Shown here piece by piece: positions 27,088 through 35,693 of a DNA stretch of 64,000 nucleotides (its first letter is position 1; each line of letters starts with the position of its first letter). The translations under genes were made by a program, and so were the position numbers. The notes under the pieces were generated by a model, which made no database searches, was not told the DNA's origin, and saw nothing but the letters and a program-made list of their open reading frames with translations. Source of the stretch: Methanococcoides burtonii DSM 6242 (GTDB taxonomy: Archaea > Halobacteriota > Methanosarcinia > Methanosarcinales > Methanosarcinaceae); NCBI RefSeq assembly GCF_000013725.1, contig NC_007955.1, positions 2,015,579 through 2,079,578 of the forward strand, written 5' to 3'.

Positions 27088-27194
27088 CCGTAGTAGGCCG
27101 GAGCGGCCGCAGAGGCAGGTATGCAATTATTGTATGCCTGCCGGATGCAGATGCTATCTGTGTCAGAACATATGTTCAATAACTACGGGGAGGA
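27088..27194 (+). promoter_or_regulatory. structured leader RNA of the L1-L10-L12 operon
   Basis: A 7-bp helix CCGTAGT (27088-27094) with ACTACGG (27182-27188) closes a domain of about 100 nt. Inside are four consecutive hairpins: GGCCG-GAG-CGGCC (27096-27108), an 11-bp stem GGCAGGTATGC/GTATGCCTGCC with two G-U pairs (27114-27142), CAGAT-GCT-ATCTG (27148-27160) and GAAC-ATAT-GTTC (27166-27177). The 3' arm of the closing helix runs into the ribosome-binding site GGGGAGG before ATG 27200. Archaeal L1 is known to repress its own operon by binding its mRNA; this domain is the natural candidate, but I could not match it to the known L1 site motif. Confidence 0.6.
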
Positions 27195-27199
27195 ATAGA

Positions 27200-27841
27200 A
27201 TGGTAGAAGAAACTACTTTAGATCTAGTAAAACAGTTAATTGAAGGTTCCCCGGAACGTAAGTTTTCCGAGAGCTTAGACATTGCAATTAACTTAAAGAA
27301 TCTCGATATGAGTCAGCCTAAGAATCGTGTGGATGAGGAGATAATCCTTCCTAACGGGCTTGGTAAGACCATGAAGATCGCTGTTTTTGCAAAGGGTGAG
27401 GTTGGACTCAACGCAAAGGACGCTGGTTGTGACTATATCCTTACAGAAGAGGATATCAAGGAGCTCGGCGAGGATAAATCAAAGGCAAGAAGTCTCGCAA
27501 ACGAGTGTGATTTCTTTATCGCAGAAGTCCAGTATATGGCTCAGATCGGTAAAGCCCTTGGTGCTATTCTTGGTCCTCGCGGAAAGATGCCAGTGCCATT
27601 GACCCCTGATAAGAACGTCGCTGATCTTATCAACAGCACAAAGAACTCGGTACGTATACGGTCAAAGGATAAATTGACCTTCCACGTGTCAGTTGGTCGC
27701 AGGGACATGGATGTCGAGAAACTTGCAGAGAACATCGAAACAGTTCTTGGTAGGTTAGAACATTCTCTTGAGAAAGGTAAACACAACCTTAAATCAGTTT
27801 ATGTTACAACTACTATGGGTAATTCTGTGAGGTTGGTATAA
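27200..27841 (+). CDS. rpl1: large ribosomal subunit protein L1 (uL1)
   Basis: 213 residues, standard archaeal length, with LGPRGKMPVPLTPDKNV and the terminal KSVYVTTTMG typical of L1. It binds the mobile L1 stalk of 23S rRNA and in methanogens represses its own mRNA. The open frame extends to 27068, but ATG 27200 has GGGGAGG upstream and matches the family N-terminus; the upstream part is the structured leader. The stop overlaps the L10 start by one base (TAATG). Confidence 0.96.
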   Translation: MVEETTLDLVKQLIEGSPERKFSESLDIAINLKNLDMSQPKNRVDEEIILPNGLGKTMKIAVFAKGEVGLNAKDAGCDYILTEEDIKELGEDKSKARSLANECDFFIAEVQYMAQIGKALGAILGPRGKMPVPLTPDKNVADLINSTKNSVRIRSKDKLTFHVSVGRRDMDVEKLAENIETVLGRLEHSLEKGKHNLKSVYVTTTMGNSVRLV

Positions 27842-28854
27842 TGGCAGAACTTCACCACAGTGAACACATTCCTCAATGGAAGAAAGACGAGATCGAGGAA
27901 ATTAAGAGTCTCATTGAATCATATCCATTGTTTGGTGTTATTGGTATTGAAGGAATTCCTGCAAAGCAACTTCAGTCAATGAGAAGGGACCTCAAGGACT
28001 TTGCAGTCCTTAAAGTTTGCAGAAACTCTCTAACAAGAAGGGCACTTGATCAGTCATCTGATGATGTCAAGAAGATGGATGATTATATTGATGTGCAGAC
28101 CGCACTCATATTCACAAAACAGAACCCTTTCAAACTCTACAAATTACTTGAGAAAAGTAAGACTCCTTCCCCTATTAAAGCGGGAATGGTAGCTACTAGC
28201 GACATTATTGTAGAGAAAGGCCCAACAAGCTTCCCACCAGGTCCTATACTTGGTGACATGCAGGGTGCAGGTATTCCTGCAGCTATTGATGGCGGAAAGG
28301 TTGTCATCAAGGAAACAAAAGCTGTTGCAAAGGCCGGCGAGGTTGTATCTCAGAAACTTGCAGCTATGCTGACAAGGTTGGAGATCTATCCACTTGAAGT
28401 CGGTCTTGATCTTAGGGCAGTTCTGGAAGAAGGTTCTATCTTCACTCCTGATGTACTTGCTATCGATGAGGAGCAGATATTCTCCAACTTCGTACAAGCA
28501 GCTCAGCAGGCATTCAATATGTCTGTCAATGCAGCATATCCAACTGCTATGAACATCAACACATTGCTTGCTAAGGCGGCATCCGATTCAAGGAACGTTG
28601 CAGTCAATGCTACAGTTTACGAGCCAGGTATCATGGATATTCTGCTTGGTAAGGCATACAGCAAGATGATGGCGATCGCTTCAGCAGCATCCTCCAATGA
28701 TGATGCTCTTGACGATGAGCTAAAGGAAGCACTCGGTGCAGCAAGTTCTGCTGTATCAGCAGTTGAGGAAGTTGTTGAAGAGCAGGAAGAAGTCAAAGAA
28801 GAAGAAGAAGAAGAAAGCGACATGGCATCTGGTCTTGGAGCACTCTTTGGATAA
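27841..28854 (+). CDS. rpl10: large ribosomal subunit protein L10 (uL10, P0)
   Basis: 337 residues. N-terminal rRNA-binding domain, followed by the archaeal insertion and a C-terminal helical spine that carries L12 dimers. The acidic tail (EEEEESDMASGLGALFG) is nearly the same as the end of L12, a known archaeal and eukaryotic feature used to recruit translation GTPases. Start overlaps the L1 stop. Confidence 0.96.
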   Translation: MAELHHSEHIPQWKKDEIEEIKSLIESYPLFGVIGIEGIPAKQLQSMRRDLKDFAVLKVCRNSLTRRALDQSSDDVKKMDDYIDVQTALIFTKQNPFKLYKLLEKSKTPSPIKAGMVATSDIIVEKGPTSFPPGPILGDMQGAGIPAAIDGGKVVIKETKAVAKAGEVVSQKLAAMLTRLEIYPLEVGLDLRAVLEEGSIFTPDVLAIDEEQIFSNFVQAAQQAFNMSVNAAYPTAMNINTLLAKAASDSRNVAVNATVYEPGIMDILLGKAYSKMMAIASAASSNDDALDDELKEALGAASSAVSAVEEVVEEQEEVKEEEEEESDMASGLGALFG

Positions 28855-28898
28855 ACTAACTATCAAATATAATATTAATAACTAAAAGGTGAATTACA

Positions 28899-29201
28899 AT
28901 GGAATACATATACGCAGCACTATTATTGCACAACGCAGGTAAAGACATAACAGAAGAGTCCGTCTCCGCAGTACTCTCTGCAGCAGGCACAGAAGTAAAC
29001 GAATCACGTGCAAAGGCACTCGTTGCAGCACTCGAAGATGTAGATATTGAGGAAGCAATGGCAACCGCAGCATTCGCACCAGCAGCAGCAGTAGTAGCAG
29101 CTCCAGTAGCTGAAACAGCAGCTGAGGAAGTACCTGCAGAGGAAAATAAAGCTGAAGAAGAAGAGAGCGGCATGGCTGGTCTCGGCGCACTCTTTGGCTG
29201 A
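28899..29201 (+). CDS. rpl12: large ribosomal subunit protein L12 (P1/P2 type)
   Basis: 100 residues. N-terminal dimerisation helix bundle [20 protein letters not shown], an Ala-rich hinge, and the tail [15 protein letters not shown]. Forms the lateral stalk with L10. AAAGGTG precedes the ATG; a strong terminator follows. Confidence 0.96.
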   Translation: MEYIYAALLLHNAGKDITEESVSAVLSAAGTEVNESRAKALVAALEDVDIEEAMATAAFAPAAAVVAAPVAETAAEEVPAEENKAEEEESGMAGLGALFG

Positions 29202-29215
29202 GCTATTTTTAATCC

Positions 29216-29252
29216 GATACTCGCATTATGCGAGTATCAATTCTTTTTTTTA
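29216..29252 (+). terminator. terminator of the ribosomal stalk operon
   Basis: GATACTCGCA and TGCGAGTATC form a perfect 10-bp stem with a 3-base loop, followed by TTCTTTTTTTT. It starts 14 bp after the L12 stop. Confidence 0.88.
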
Positions 29253-29350
29253 ATTAATTTCTTATTTTTTTACTTGATGATTCATTTCTAAAACAGTTTC
29301 AGAGGTCGATCTCTGGCTATTTGGATCATACTGCAATATTATCGTTTAGA

Positions 29351-30373
29351 TCATTCTTCACTATTTTCTAAAACATCAAATAATGGGATGTTCATTTCTG
29401 GATCCCATTTCTCAATGAATGTAAGCATATGATATTTCATAAAGACCCTTAAAGGAACTGCACCCATAATCGATATCAACATTAACAATATGATCTCTAT
29501 AAAAGCGATCGGTGCAATAATTATCCACGCTGCTTCCCCTATAATCATCGAAAGAACGAAATAGATAACTGCATCGATGATACTAAATAGCAATATTGGG
29601 ATCAATATCAATACAAGAACAAGAATTACGACAGCTATGCTGCCTAATGCCCACAGGACCATCCTTCCAAGCCAGTACACAAACATTTGTTTCCAATCAC
29701 GCCTGAAATTTGCGATAACTCTTTCCAGAGATTCAATAAATCCTGTGTAACTGTACATTGCAATAGGGATGCAAAGAACGATGAATGAATTAATTATGCT
29801 GCTTATTATGGACAAAGCTATTATCACCACAATAAGACTGGGGCTGGAAGCTATCAAAAGTGGCAAAAGGTTTGTTGATGGATTATGTACGATCTGCATT
29901 ATAAGGGGCAAAGCAGCCATCAAAAATATTCCCAGGTATACAATTCTCAGTACAAGCCTTACTATGAATAGATCCAGTCCCATGCGTAAGAATTTGGCTG
30001 AATATTCCCGGAAACGAACGTCATTTTTTGTAACAGATTCAACAAGAACAAGGTCCATCACTGAAGCAAAGTATCCAAAGAGCAATACCAATACTAAAAT
30101 TATTATAAATGCTGCGATCACCCATGAAATATCTGGTATCGATATCTGATCTATAAATGAGCTTAGTGTAGGAATTTCAGAAAAAGGTAATGAGGATGTA
30201 TCCTGGAAATCTGAATTCGAAGAAGGTCCGTTGTAACCTTGTCCTCCTCCTCCACTTGCCAGAGCTATAATAATGGCAAGTTTTATCCATTTCCATATGG
30301 CAAATGGCTCAAGTAGTGCGACCCGTGTTCTTTTAAAAGCCACGTCGACCGCATCTACTACAAACCAACTCAT
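29351..30373 (-). CDS. polytopic membrane protein (DUF7544-like)
   Basis: 340 residues with about six to seven hydrophobic segments (for example 85-105, 135-165, 180-215, 240-300). N-terminal MSWFVVDAVDVAFKRTRVAL and the segment EPFAIWKWIKLAII, followed by a Gly-rich turn, match an archaeal family of unknown function that I recall as DUF7544. No catalytic motif is visible. It lies head-on to the ribosomal operon and immediately downstream of deaD (43 bp apart, same strand), so readthrough from deaD is possible. Confidence 0.65.
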   Translation of the reverse strand: MSWFVVDAVDVAFKRTRVALLEPFAIWKWIKLAIIIALASGGGGQGYNGPSSNSDFQDTSSLPFSEIPTLSSFIDQISIPDISWVIAAFIIILVLVLLFGYFASVMDLVLVESVTKNDVRFREYSAKFLRMGLDLFIVRLVLRIVYLGIFLMAALPLIMQIVHNPSTNLLPLLIASSPSLIVVIIALSIISSIINSFIVLCIPIAMYSYTGFIESLERVIANFRRDWKQMFVYWLGRMVLWALGSIAVVILVLVLILIPILLFSIIDAVIYFVLSMIIGEAAWIIIAPIAFIEIILLMLISIMGAVPLRVFMKYHMLTFIEKWDPEMNIPLFDVLENSEE

Positions 30374-30416
30374 GCAAATGAATACTCTACGGTGTTATAA
30401 AAAATAACCGGTTAGG

Positions 30417-31985
30417 TTATTCTCTCTTCCTTTGAACACCTGTCCTTTTCTTAAAACCGGTGCGTGCTTTGTCGCCGCTGCTGCCGCCACTGCTACGGTC
30501 GCTGCTTCTTCCGCCGCTGCTTCCACCACTGCTACGGTCGCTGCTTCTTCCGCCGCTGCTTCCACCACTGCTACGGTCGCTGCTTCTTCCGCCGCTGCTT
30601 CCACCACTGCTACGGTCGCTGCTTCTTCCGCCGCTGCTTCCACCACTGCTACGGTCGCTGCTTCTTCCGCCGCTGCTTCCACCACTGCTACGGTCGCTGC
30701 TTCTTCCGCCGCTGCTTCCACCACTGCTACGGTCGCTGCTTCTTCCGCCGCTGCTGCCACCACTGCTTCTTCCGCCATAGGCACTTTTGCGGTCTTCTCT
30801 TCTGCCACCCTTGCGGTCTTCTCTTCTGCCACGGGTAGGTCTTCCGCCACTGTCTTCACTTTTGATGAGCACCCTTTCGAATTCCGGTAAGTCTTCCCGC
30901 TCGATCTTGAAATTGCGGTGCATTTTAGAGAGCCTGGTAAAGCCGCCCTTATCCACATCTGCGACCACATTGATGACCTTTCCTTCTCTTCCAGCTCTTG
31001 CTGTTCTTCCTATCCTGTGAACATATTCACTGGGGTCATCAGGGATGTCGAAATTGTAAACATGTGACACATGAGGAATATCCAGTCCTCTGGCAGCTAC
31101 ATCGGTGCACACAAGTGCATGTGCATTGCTGGAATGGAATTTGCTCAGTGTGCTCTTTCTCTTTGCCTGCGTATGTCCGCCATGAATAGCTATTGCATCA
31201 ATGTCGTTCTTTCTCAGGTTCTTTTGTACGAAATCAACATTGCTTCTCGTATTACAGAATACCATAACAAGTCCTGATTTTTCACTCTTCAGGAGATGTA
31301 CAAGAAGTGAGAACTTCATCTTCTTAGGGACGTCAATATATACCTGCTTTAGTTTATCTGAATCAACATATGCCTTCGCAAATACCTTTGAAGGATTATT
31401 CATGTATTTGCTTGAGAGGTACTGGATGTCTTTGGAAACAGTTGCTGAGAACATCATTGTCTGTCTGTCAGAAGGACATTCGTCGATGATCTCTTCAACA
31501 TCATCAATGAATCCCATGTCAAGCATTCTGTCCGCTTCATCAAGGACCAGAATCTCAACATCTCCGAGGTCGATTGTTCCTCTTTCAATATGGTCTAATA
31601 ATCTTCCTGGGGTTGCAACAACAACATCTGCTCTTTCCAGTTGGCGAATCTGTGGGTTGATAGCTACACCGCCGTATATTGGTGCTACTCTCAATTGTTT
31701 ATGTCTGGAAAATTCCTTTAATGAGTTCTGAACCTGCTCAGCCAACTCTCTTGTTGGTGTAAGGACCAGTGCTCTAATTCCATTTCCTTTTTCTATCTTC
31801 TGGATGATTCCGCATCCAAATGCGAGCGTCTTACCTGATCCGGTAGCGGCTCCACCTATTATGTCTTTTCCTTCAAGGATTAGAGGAATAGCCATTTTCT
31901 GAATTTCAGTAGGCTCTTCAAATTTCTTGTCCTCTATCGATCTTAAGATCGCATCCTCGATACCTAATTTTTTGAATGATTCCAT
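30417..31985 (-). CDS. deaD: DEAD-box RNA helicase with seven 13-residue C-terminal repeats
   Basis: 522 residues. Q motif near residue 27, motif I AATGSGKT, Ia PTRELAEQ, II DEAD (LDEADRMLDMGF), III SAT, V ARGLDIPH and VI HRIGRTAR are all present within the first 360 residues. A basic linker with GRREDRKGGRREDR is followed by seven copies of SSGGSSGGRSSDR and a basic end FKKRTGVQRKRE. The tail should bind RNA, like RGG tails. M. burtonii deaD, described as cold-induced with seven perfect 13-residue repeats, has just this design. It likely unwinds cold-stabilised RNA structures. Confidence 0.97.
   Translation of the reverse strand: MESFKKLGIEDAILRSIEDKKFEEPTEIQKMAIPLILEGKDIIGGAATGSGKTLAFGCGIIQKIEKGNGIRALVLTPTRELAEQVQNSLKEFSRHKQLRVAPIYGGVAINPQIRQLERADVVVATPGRLLDHIERGTIDLGDVEILVLDEADRMLDMGFIDDVEEIIDECPSDRQTMMFSATVSKDIQYLSSKYMNNPSKVFAKAYVDSDKLKQVYIDVPKKMKFSLLVHLLKSEKSGLVMVFCNTRSNVDFVQKNLRKNDIDAIAIHGGHTQAKRKSTLSKFHSSNAHALVCTDVAARGLDIPHVSHVYNFDIPDDPSEYVHRIGRTARAGREGKVINVVADVDKGGFTRLSKMHRNFKIEREDLPEFERVLIKSEDSGGRPTRGRREDRKGGRREDRKSAYGGRSSGGSSGGRSSDRSSGGSSGGRSSDRSSGGSSGGRSSDRSSGGSSGGRSSDRSSGGSSGGRSSDRSSGGSSGGRSSDRSSGGSSGGRSSDRSSGGSSGDKARTGFKKRTGVQRKRE
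30477..30749 (-). repeat. seven tandem 39-bp repeats inside deaD
   Basis: Seven head-to-tail units of 39 bp with no spacers, six of them identical and the one nearest the gene end slightly diverged at its edge. Each encodes SSGGSSGGRSSDR. All frames on both strands remain open across the array, which creates long false Ala- and Leu-rich reading frames. Confidence 0.95.
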
Positions 31986-32512
31986 GATGATTACCTGTTA
32001 ATTAACGCTTAAAAAAAGACTTAATGCCTTTATTTCACTATTTCCCATCACAAACCATTTCAAAAAACTATTTGTATGTCATAATGATGGGGTATATTCT
32101 GACGTTTTTAAGTAGACTTCTCATACATCTTTCTACTTATAAATGTTGTCCTAAAAATCGAATATTCTGGTAATATTCGAAAATGCTATTGGAGCGGTCT
32201 ACATAAATCCATTTCCCTTTCCTCTTCATACTCGATCTGGGCTATTTCGCGATGCTTCTCGCTATATTACTTGGAGAGTGCAAGTGTTCTTCTCTTGTGA
32301 CATTTGCTTTCATATCTGTTCTTTTTTGATCGAGTTGACTATGATCATTAGTTAGGTTTATCTCAGAAAAGCTGATCGTAGTATAGATATGTGTTCTAAG
32401 ATCATGTCTCTTGCTTCAAAGGAAATATTTTAACTCTGCTTTTTACCCCCTTTATAGATGCTAAGTTTTATCAACTCCTTTGCAAGATATAGGGCATCAA
32501 AATTGAGTACTG
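31986..32512. other. long non-coding region between deaD and a radical SAM gene
   Basis: About 525 bp. The deaD side should hold its promoter and a leader of roughly 110 nt; a minus-strand TATA-like CTTAAAAACG near 32113 fits that. TCGAATATT and AATATTCGA (32158-32180) form a 9-bp inverted repeat with a 5-base loop. I find no convincing gene in the remaining 330 bp; a small RNA cannot be excluded. Confidence 0.5.
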
Positions 32513-33493
32513 ATGACCATGTCCAAGTTTTCACCAACTATAGCTGCACGCGCTGTCTGGCAGATGAGGGTCCGTAAACGACCTTTTGTTCTCTCACATG
32601 CGATAAATTCCAGATGCAACATGAGTTGTAAATTCTGTGAGTACTGGAAGGACCCCGGGCAGGAGATGAGCCTTGATTCGATATTCAAAATGCTTGAGGA
32701 TGCCCGCTCGTTTGGTATCGGTGTCTATAATGCATGGACTGTAGAACCTCTTCTTCGTGATGATCTTCCTCAGATACTTAAATTTGCCAAAGATCTTGGT
32801 ATGATCACCTCTCTTATTACTAACGGCAAACTTCTCGAGAAAAGGATCGACGATCTTAAAGACCTTGATTATCTCTCGGTTTCCGTGGATGGTACTAAAA
32901 GTTACAAAGAGATCCGAGGAGTTGACCTTGATGTTCTTCTTAACTCTATAATGAATGTAAAGGACAAGCTAAAGAATCCTCTTCTTATGAATTGTGTGAT
33001 AAGTGGGAAAAACCTCGATGATATTGAAGAGCTTGTACAACTTGCACAGGATATTGGTGTTAAGATCTCCTTTGAGCCGATGTATGAATTCAAAGGGATA
33101 GATGATGATGTCTGGGCTTCCATGGGTATTCGTGAAATGGATAAATATCGGCGCACTATCGATCGTGTCATCGAGATGAAAAAACAGGGTTATCCGATAA
33201 TCAATTCCATCAGTTATCTTTCAATGATCAGGGACCTGAAAAAAAGATTCAATTGTCATGTCAACAATTTCATTCTCGATGTGACAGTTGATGGTTCTAT
33301 TGAGAATTGTCGGGTTCACAGGGAACCTCTGGGAAATATCAATGAAGGGATTGCAACTGTTTGGAAACGTTCACGTTCACAGCAGGATGAAGTGACCAAA
33401 AATTGTGAAGGCTGTTTCTTCTTTGGTTATGTTGAGAACAGTATGATGTATGACATGAATCTCGAAGTAATGCGTCATTATGAATGGATGTGA
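32513..33493 (+). CDS. radical SAM protein with SPASM-like C-terminal cysteines
   Basis: 326 residues. The radical SAM cluster motif is CNMSCKFC (residues 35-42). After the TIM-barrel region, further cysteines (FNCHVNN, ENCRVHR and NCEGCFFFGY) form a SPASM/twitch-like auxiliary cluster site with the pattern GNINEGIATVWKRSR. Such proteins activate SAM to modify peptides, lipids or small molecules. The substrate is unknown and the neighbours do not help: the gene stands alone between deaD and the symporter. ATG 32519 is an alternative start. Confidence 0.85.
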   Translation: MTMSKFSPTIAARAVWQMRVRKRPFVLSHAINSRCNMSCKFCEYWKDPGQEMSLDSIFKMLEDARSFGIGVYNAWTVEPLLRDDLPQILKFAKDLGMITSLITNGKLLEKRIDDLKDLDYLSVSVDGTKSYKEIRGVDLDVLLNSIMNVKDKLKNPLLMNCVISGKNLDDIEELVQLAQDIGVKISFEPMYEFKGIDDDVWASMGIREMDKYRRTIDRVIEMKKQGYPIINSISYLSMIRDLKKRFNCHVNNFILDVTVDGSIENCRVHREPLGNINEGIATVWKRSRSQQDEVTKNCEGCFFFGYVENSMMYDMNLEVMRHYEWM

Positions 33494-33622
33494 TGTTCTT
33501 TCTGTGACTTTATCTTTCAAATTAAACGAAAAATTATATCTTCTTCTTTTCGAAAGGACTTATATATTAAATAAGGTATGTTCCTTATGCCCTGTATGGG
33601 GTATTAATAATATATTAATGGT

Positions 33623-33650
33623 TCAAGGGTCCACATTCATGTGGGCTTGA
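33623..33650 (+). promoter_or_regulatory. hairpin in the symporter leader
   Basis: TCAA plus GTCCACA pair with TGTGGGC plus TTGA around a TTCA loop, with a two-G bulge. It is followed by ATTTTATTAT and lies 24 nt before the start codon. A TATA-like CTTATATATTAAATAAGG near 33560 would give a leader of about 85 nt containing this hairpin. Confidence 0.45.
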
Positions 33651-33674
33651 ATTTTATTATCAGAGGTTTCAATT

Positions 33675-35591
33675 ATGGATGGATATCAATTGTTTATGGC
33701 AATGCTTGCAGTTTACATATGTGGACTCATATGCATTGGTTGGTACTTTACAAAAAGACAGCAAACAGTAACTGATTTCTGGCTGGCAGGACGTAAGATC
33801 GGCACAATAGGAATAGGATTCTCCTCTGCCGCATCATGGCTGACCGCTGGTGGAATATTAGCAGTTATTGGTTTCTTTATGCTACTTGGAATGGGCTCCA
33901 TTTGGGGGTTTGTAGCTCCTAACATTCTGGCATTGCTTATAATCGCTATTTTTGTCAAGAAGTTCAAGAATCTACCTTCTATCACACAGGCTGAACTTCT
34001 CGAACAGAGGTACAGTTCTGCAATACGTGCTCCTGTAGGTATTATTATCACTATTGTCATGATCCTTTTTGCGGTAGCAGATATCAAAGGATTCGCTCTT
34101 GTGTTGCAGATATTCTATGGCGTGGATCCGATCTATGCGGCACTTATCGTTGCTCTCGCTGTTTCTGCGTATGTGACCCTCGGTGGTCTCAGTGCGGTAG
34201 TATGGACTGATGTCGTGCAGTTCGTTTTCCTTTCTATCTTTGCTCTTGCAATGGCATTTCTGGCGATCGGGGCAGCAACTTCAGGTTCCGCGGATATTTC
34301 TTCTGCATCTGACCTGATATCAAATGTATCCACAGATTGGTGGAATCCGTTCATCATAGGCATTCCGATGGTCCTTATCTTTGTTTTCGCTATCATCCCC
34401 GGATGGATAACAGAGCAGGATCCATGGCAAAAAGTATGGGCGGCTAAAGACTCGACATCTGCAAGGAATGGTCTTGTACTTGGCTCTTTCCTTGTAACAG
34501 TAGTATTCACTGCATGTGCGTTCATTGCTATTGGATTGAACTCACTGTATCCTGAGATATCTGCGATGGGTTTCCCTATGGGAATGGGGCTGGCAGAACC
34601 TGCACTTCTTACATTCATTGTAGAGACATTCTCTCCTGCTGTCATCGGGCTCTGTGCGATTGGTCTTGCAGCAGCATCAATGTCCTGTGCGGATACTTTT
34701 GCAACCTCGGGGGCATCATGTGTTTCACGTGACATCTACCAGAGGTTTGTCAAACCGGACGCTACAATGAAGCAGATGCTCACTATCAACAGGCTGAGCG
34801 TTCTTTTTATTGTTGCAGCAGCAACGGTTTCTTCGTTCTTCATAAACGGTATCCTCGATGCAATTCACATTGCCACTTTCATTGCAAGTGCATCCTATTT
34901 CTTCCCTCTCATGGGTGGACTTTACTGGAAGCGCGCAACAAAAGAAGGTGCATTAGCAGGGCTTATTCTCGGTGGTGTGGCACAGATATCATTTACTGTG
35001 TATGACCTTTTAATGACCGCACCCATGGCACCTCCATACCTTGAGACCGTTCACCCAATTCTCATGAACCACGGTGTAATTGTAGGAATGGGATTGAGTG
35101 GAATTGCTTTCTTTGGTGTATCCCTTCTGACAAAGCCATCGAATGTCATCAATCTTGCTCCTTTCTTTAAGGATGTGGCAGAAGAATTGGCCAGTCATGA
35201 TGCACAGGAGGTCGATGATCAGTCTTTAGAATATCAGAATTTCCTCAAGACACTCGATGAACAGATCACCGGGGAACGTGCACATCTTCACTTGAGGCTC
35301 GAAAGCTCAGCTACAGTGAACTGGCGCAAGTTCATAGAACAGCTAAGGGAGGCTTATCCTGTATGGGTAACTCCGACTGGACTTGATTCAGTCTACAGGC
35401 TCATCCAGGCGGACATGCTTGCCTGTGTCTCTATCACACGTGGTGAGAATGAAAAGGAGATTTGGTTCGCATCAGAACCACAAGTCGATTCTGTTGAAAT
35501 GCAGAAGAAAGAGGTCTTTATTGCATACAAAGAAGTATCAAAGGCTCTCGAAAATGTCGGTATTCTCCTGACAATTCCAAGCGAAGACTAA
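33675..35591 (+). CDS. sodium:solute symporter (SSS family)
   Basis: 638 residues with about 13 membrane helices up to residue 500. YFTKRQQTVTDFWLAGRKIG and SSAASWLTAGG are the N-terminal SSS signatures, followed by AYVTLGGLSAVVWTDVVQF. A cytoplasmic C-terminal domain of about 130 residues follows, longer than in PutP or PanF. It imports an organic solute with Na+. In a marine, salt-adapted methanogen an osmolyte or methylated amine is plausible, but the sequence does not decide. Confidence 0.9.
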   Translation: MDGYQLFMAMLAVYICGLICIGWYFTKRQQTVTDFWLAGRKIGTIGIGFSSAASWLTAGGILAVIGFFMLLGMGSIWGFVAPNILALLIIAIFVKKFKNLPSITQAELLEQRYSSAIRAPVGIIITIVMILFAVADIKGFALVLQIFYGVDPIYAALIVALAVSAYVTLGGLSAVVWTDVVQFVFLSIFALAMAFLAIGAATSGSADISSASDLISNVSTDWWNPFIIGIPMVLIFVFAIIPGWITEQDPWQKVWAAKDSTSARNGLVLGSFLVTVVFTACAFIAIGLNSLYPEISAMGFPMGMGLAEPALLTFIVETFSPAVIGLCAIGLAAASMSCADTFATSGASCVSRDIYQRFVKPDATMKQMLTINRLSVLFIVAAATVSSFFINGILDAIHIATFIASASYFFPLMGGLYWKRATKEGALAGLILGGVAQISFTVYDLLMTAPMAPPYLETVHPILMNHGVIVGMGLSGIAFFGVSLLTKPSNVINLAPFFKDVAEELASHDAQEVDDQSLEYQNFLKTLDEQITGERAHLHLRLESSATVNWRKFIEQLREAYPVWVTPTGLDSVYRLIQADMLACVSITRGENEKEIWFASEPQVDSVEMQKKEVFIAYKEVSKALENVGILLTIPSED

Positions 35592-35604
35592 ACATATTAG
35601 GACA

Positions 35605-35633
35605 CACTCCCTTTTGGGAGTGCTTCTTTTTTT
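35605..35633 (+). terminator. terminator of the symporter gene
   Basis: CACTCCC and GGGAGTG form a 7-bp stem with a TTTT loop, followed by CTTCTTTTTTT. It begins 14 bp past the stop codon. Confidence 0.85.
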
Positions 35634-35693
35634 CAACAACCTTTTTTAGTAATGATGTCCATTATTTTTTGAACAACTTTTGCGATGTGTATC

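Noticed and set aside
27088-27188. tRNA or tRNA-like gene in the L1 leader
   Set aside because: The layout is cloverleaf-like, with a 7-bp closing helix, but there is no T-loop consensus, no D-loop GG and the middle stem is 11 bp; a tRNA is excluded.
27068-27199. N-terminal extension of L1 (44 codons)
   Set aside because: Not found in L1 proteins; ATG 27200 has an ideal ribosome-binding site and the region is the structured leader.
30477-30749. CRISPR-like array
   Set aside because: The units are contiguous without spacers and encode the deaD tail in frame.
30395-30970. Long Ala- and Leu-rich frames on both strands over the deaD tail
   Set aside because: Shadows of the seven 39-bp repeats, whose length is a multiple of three and lacks stops in other frames.
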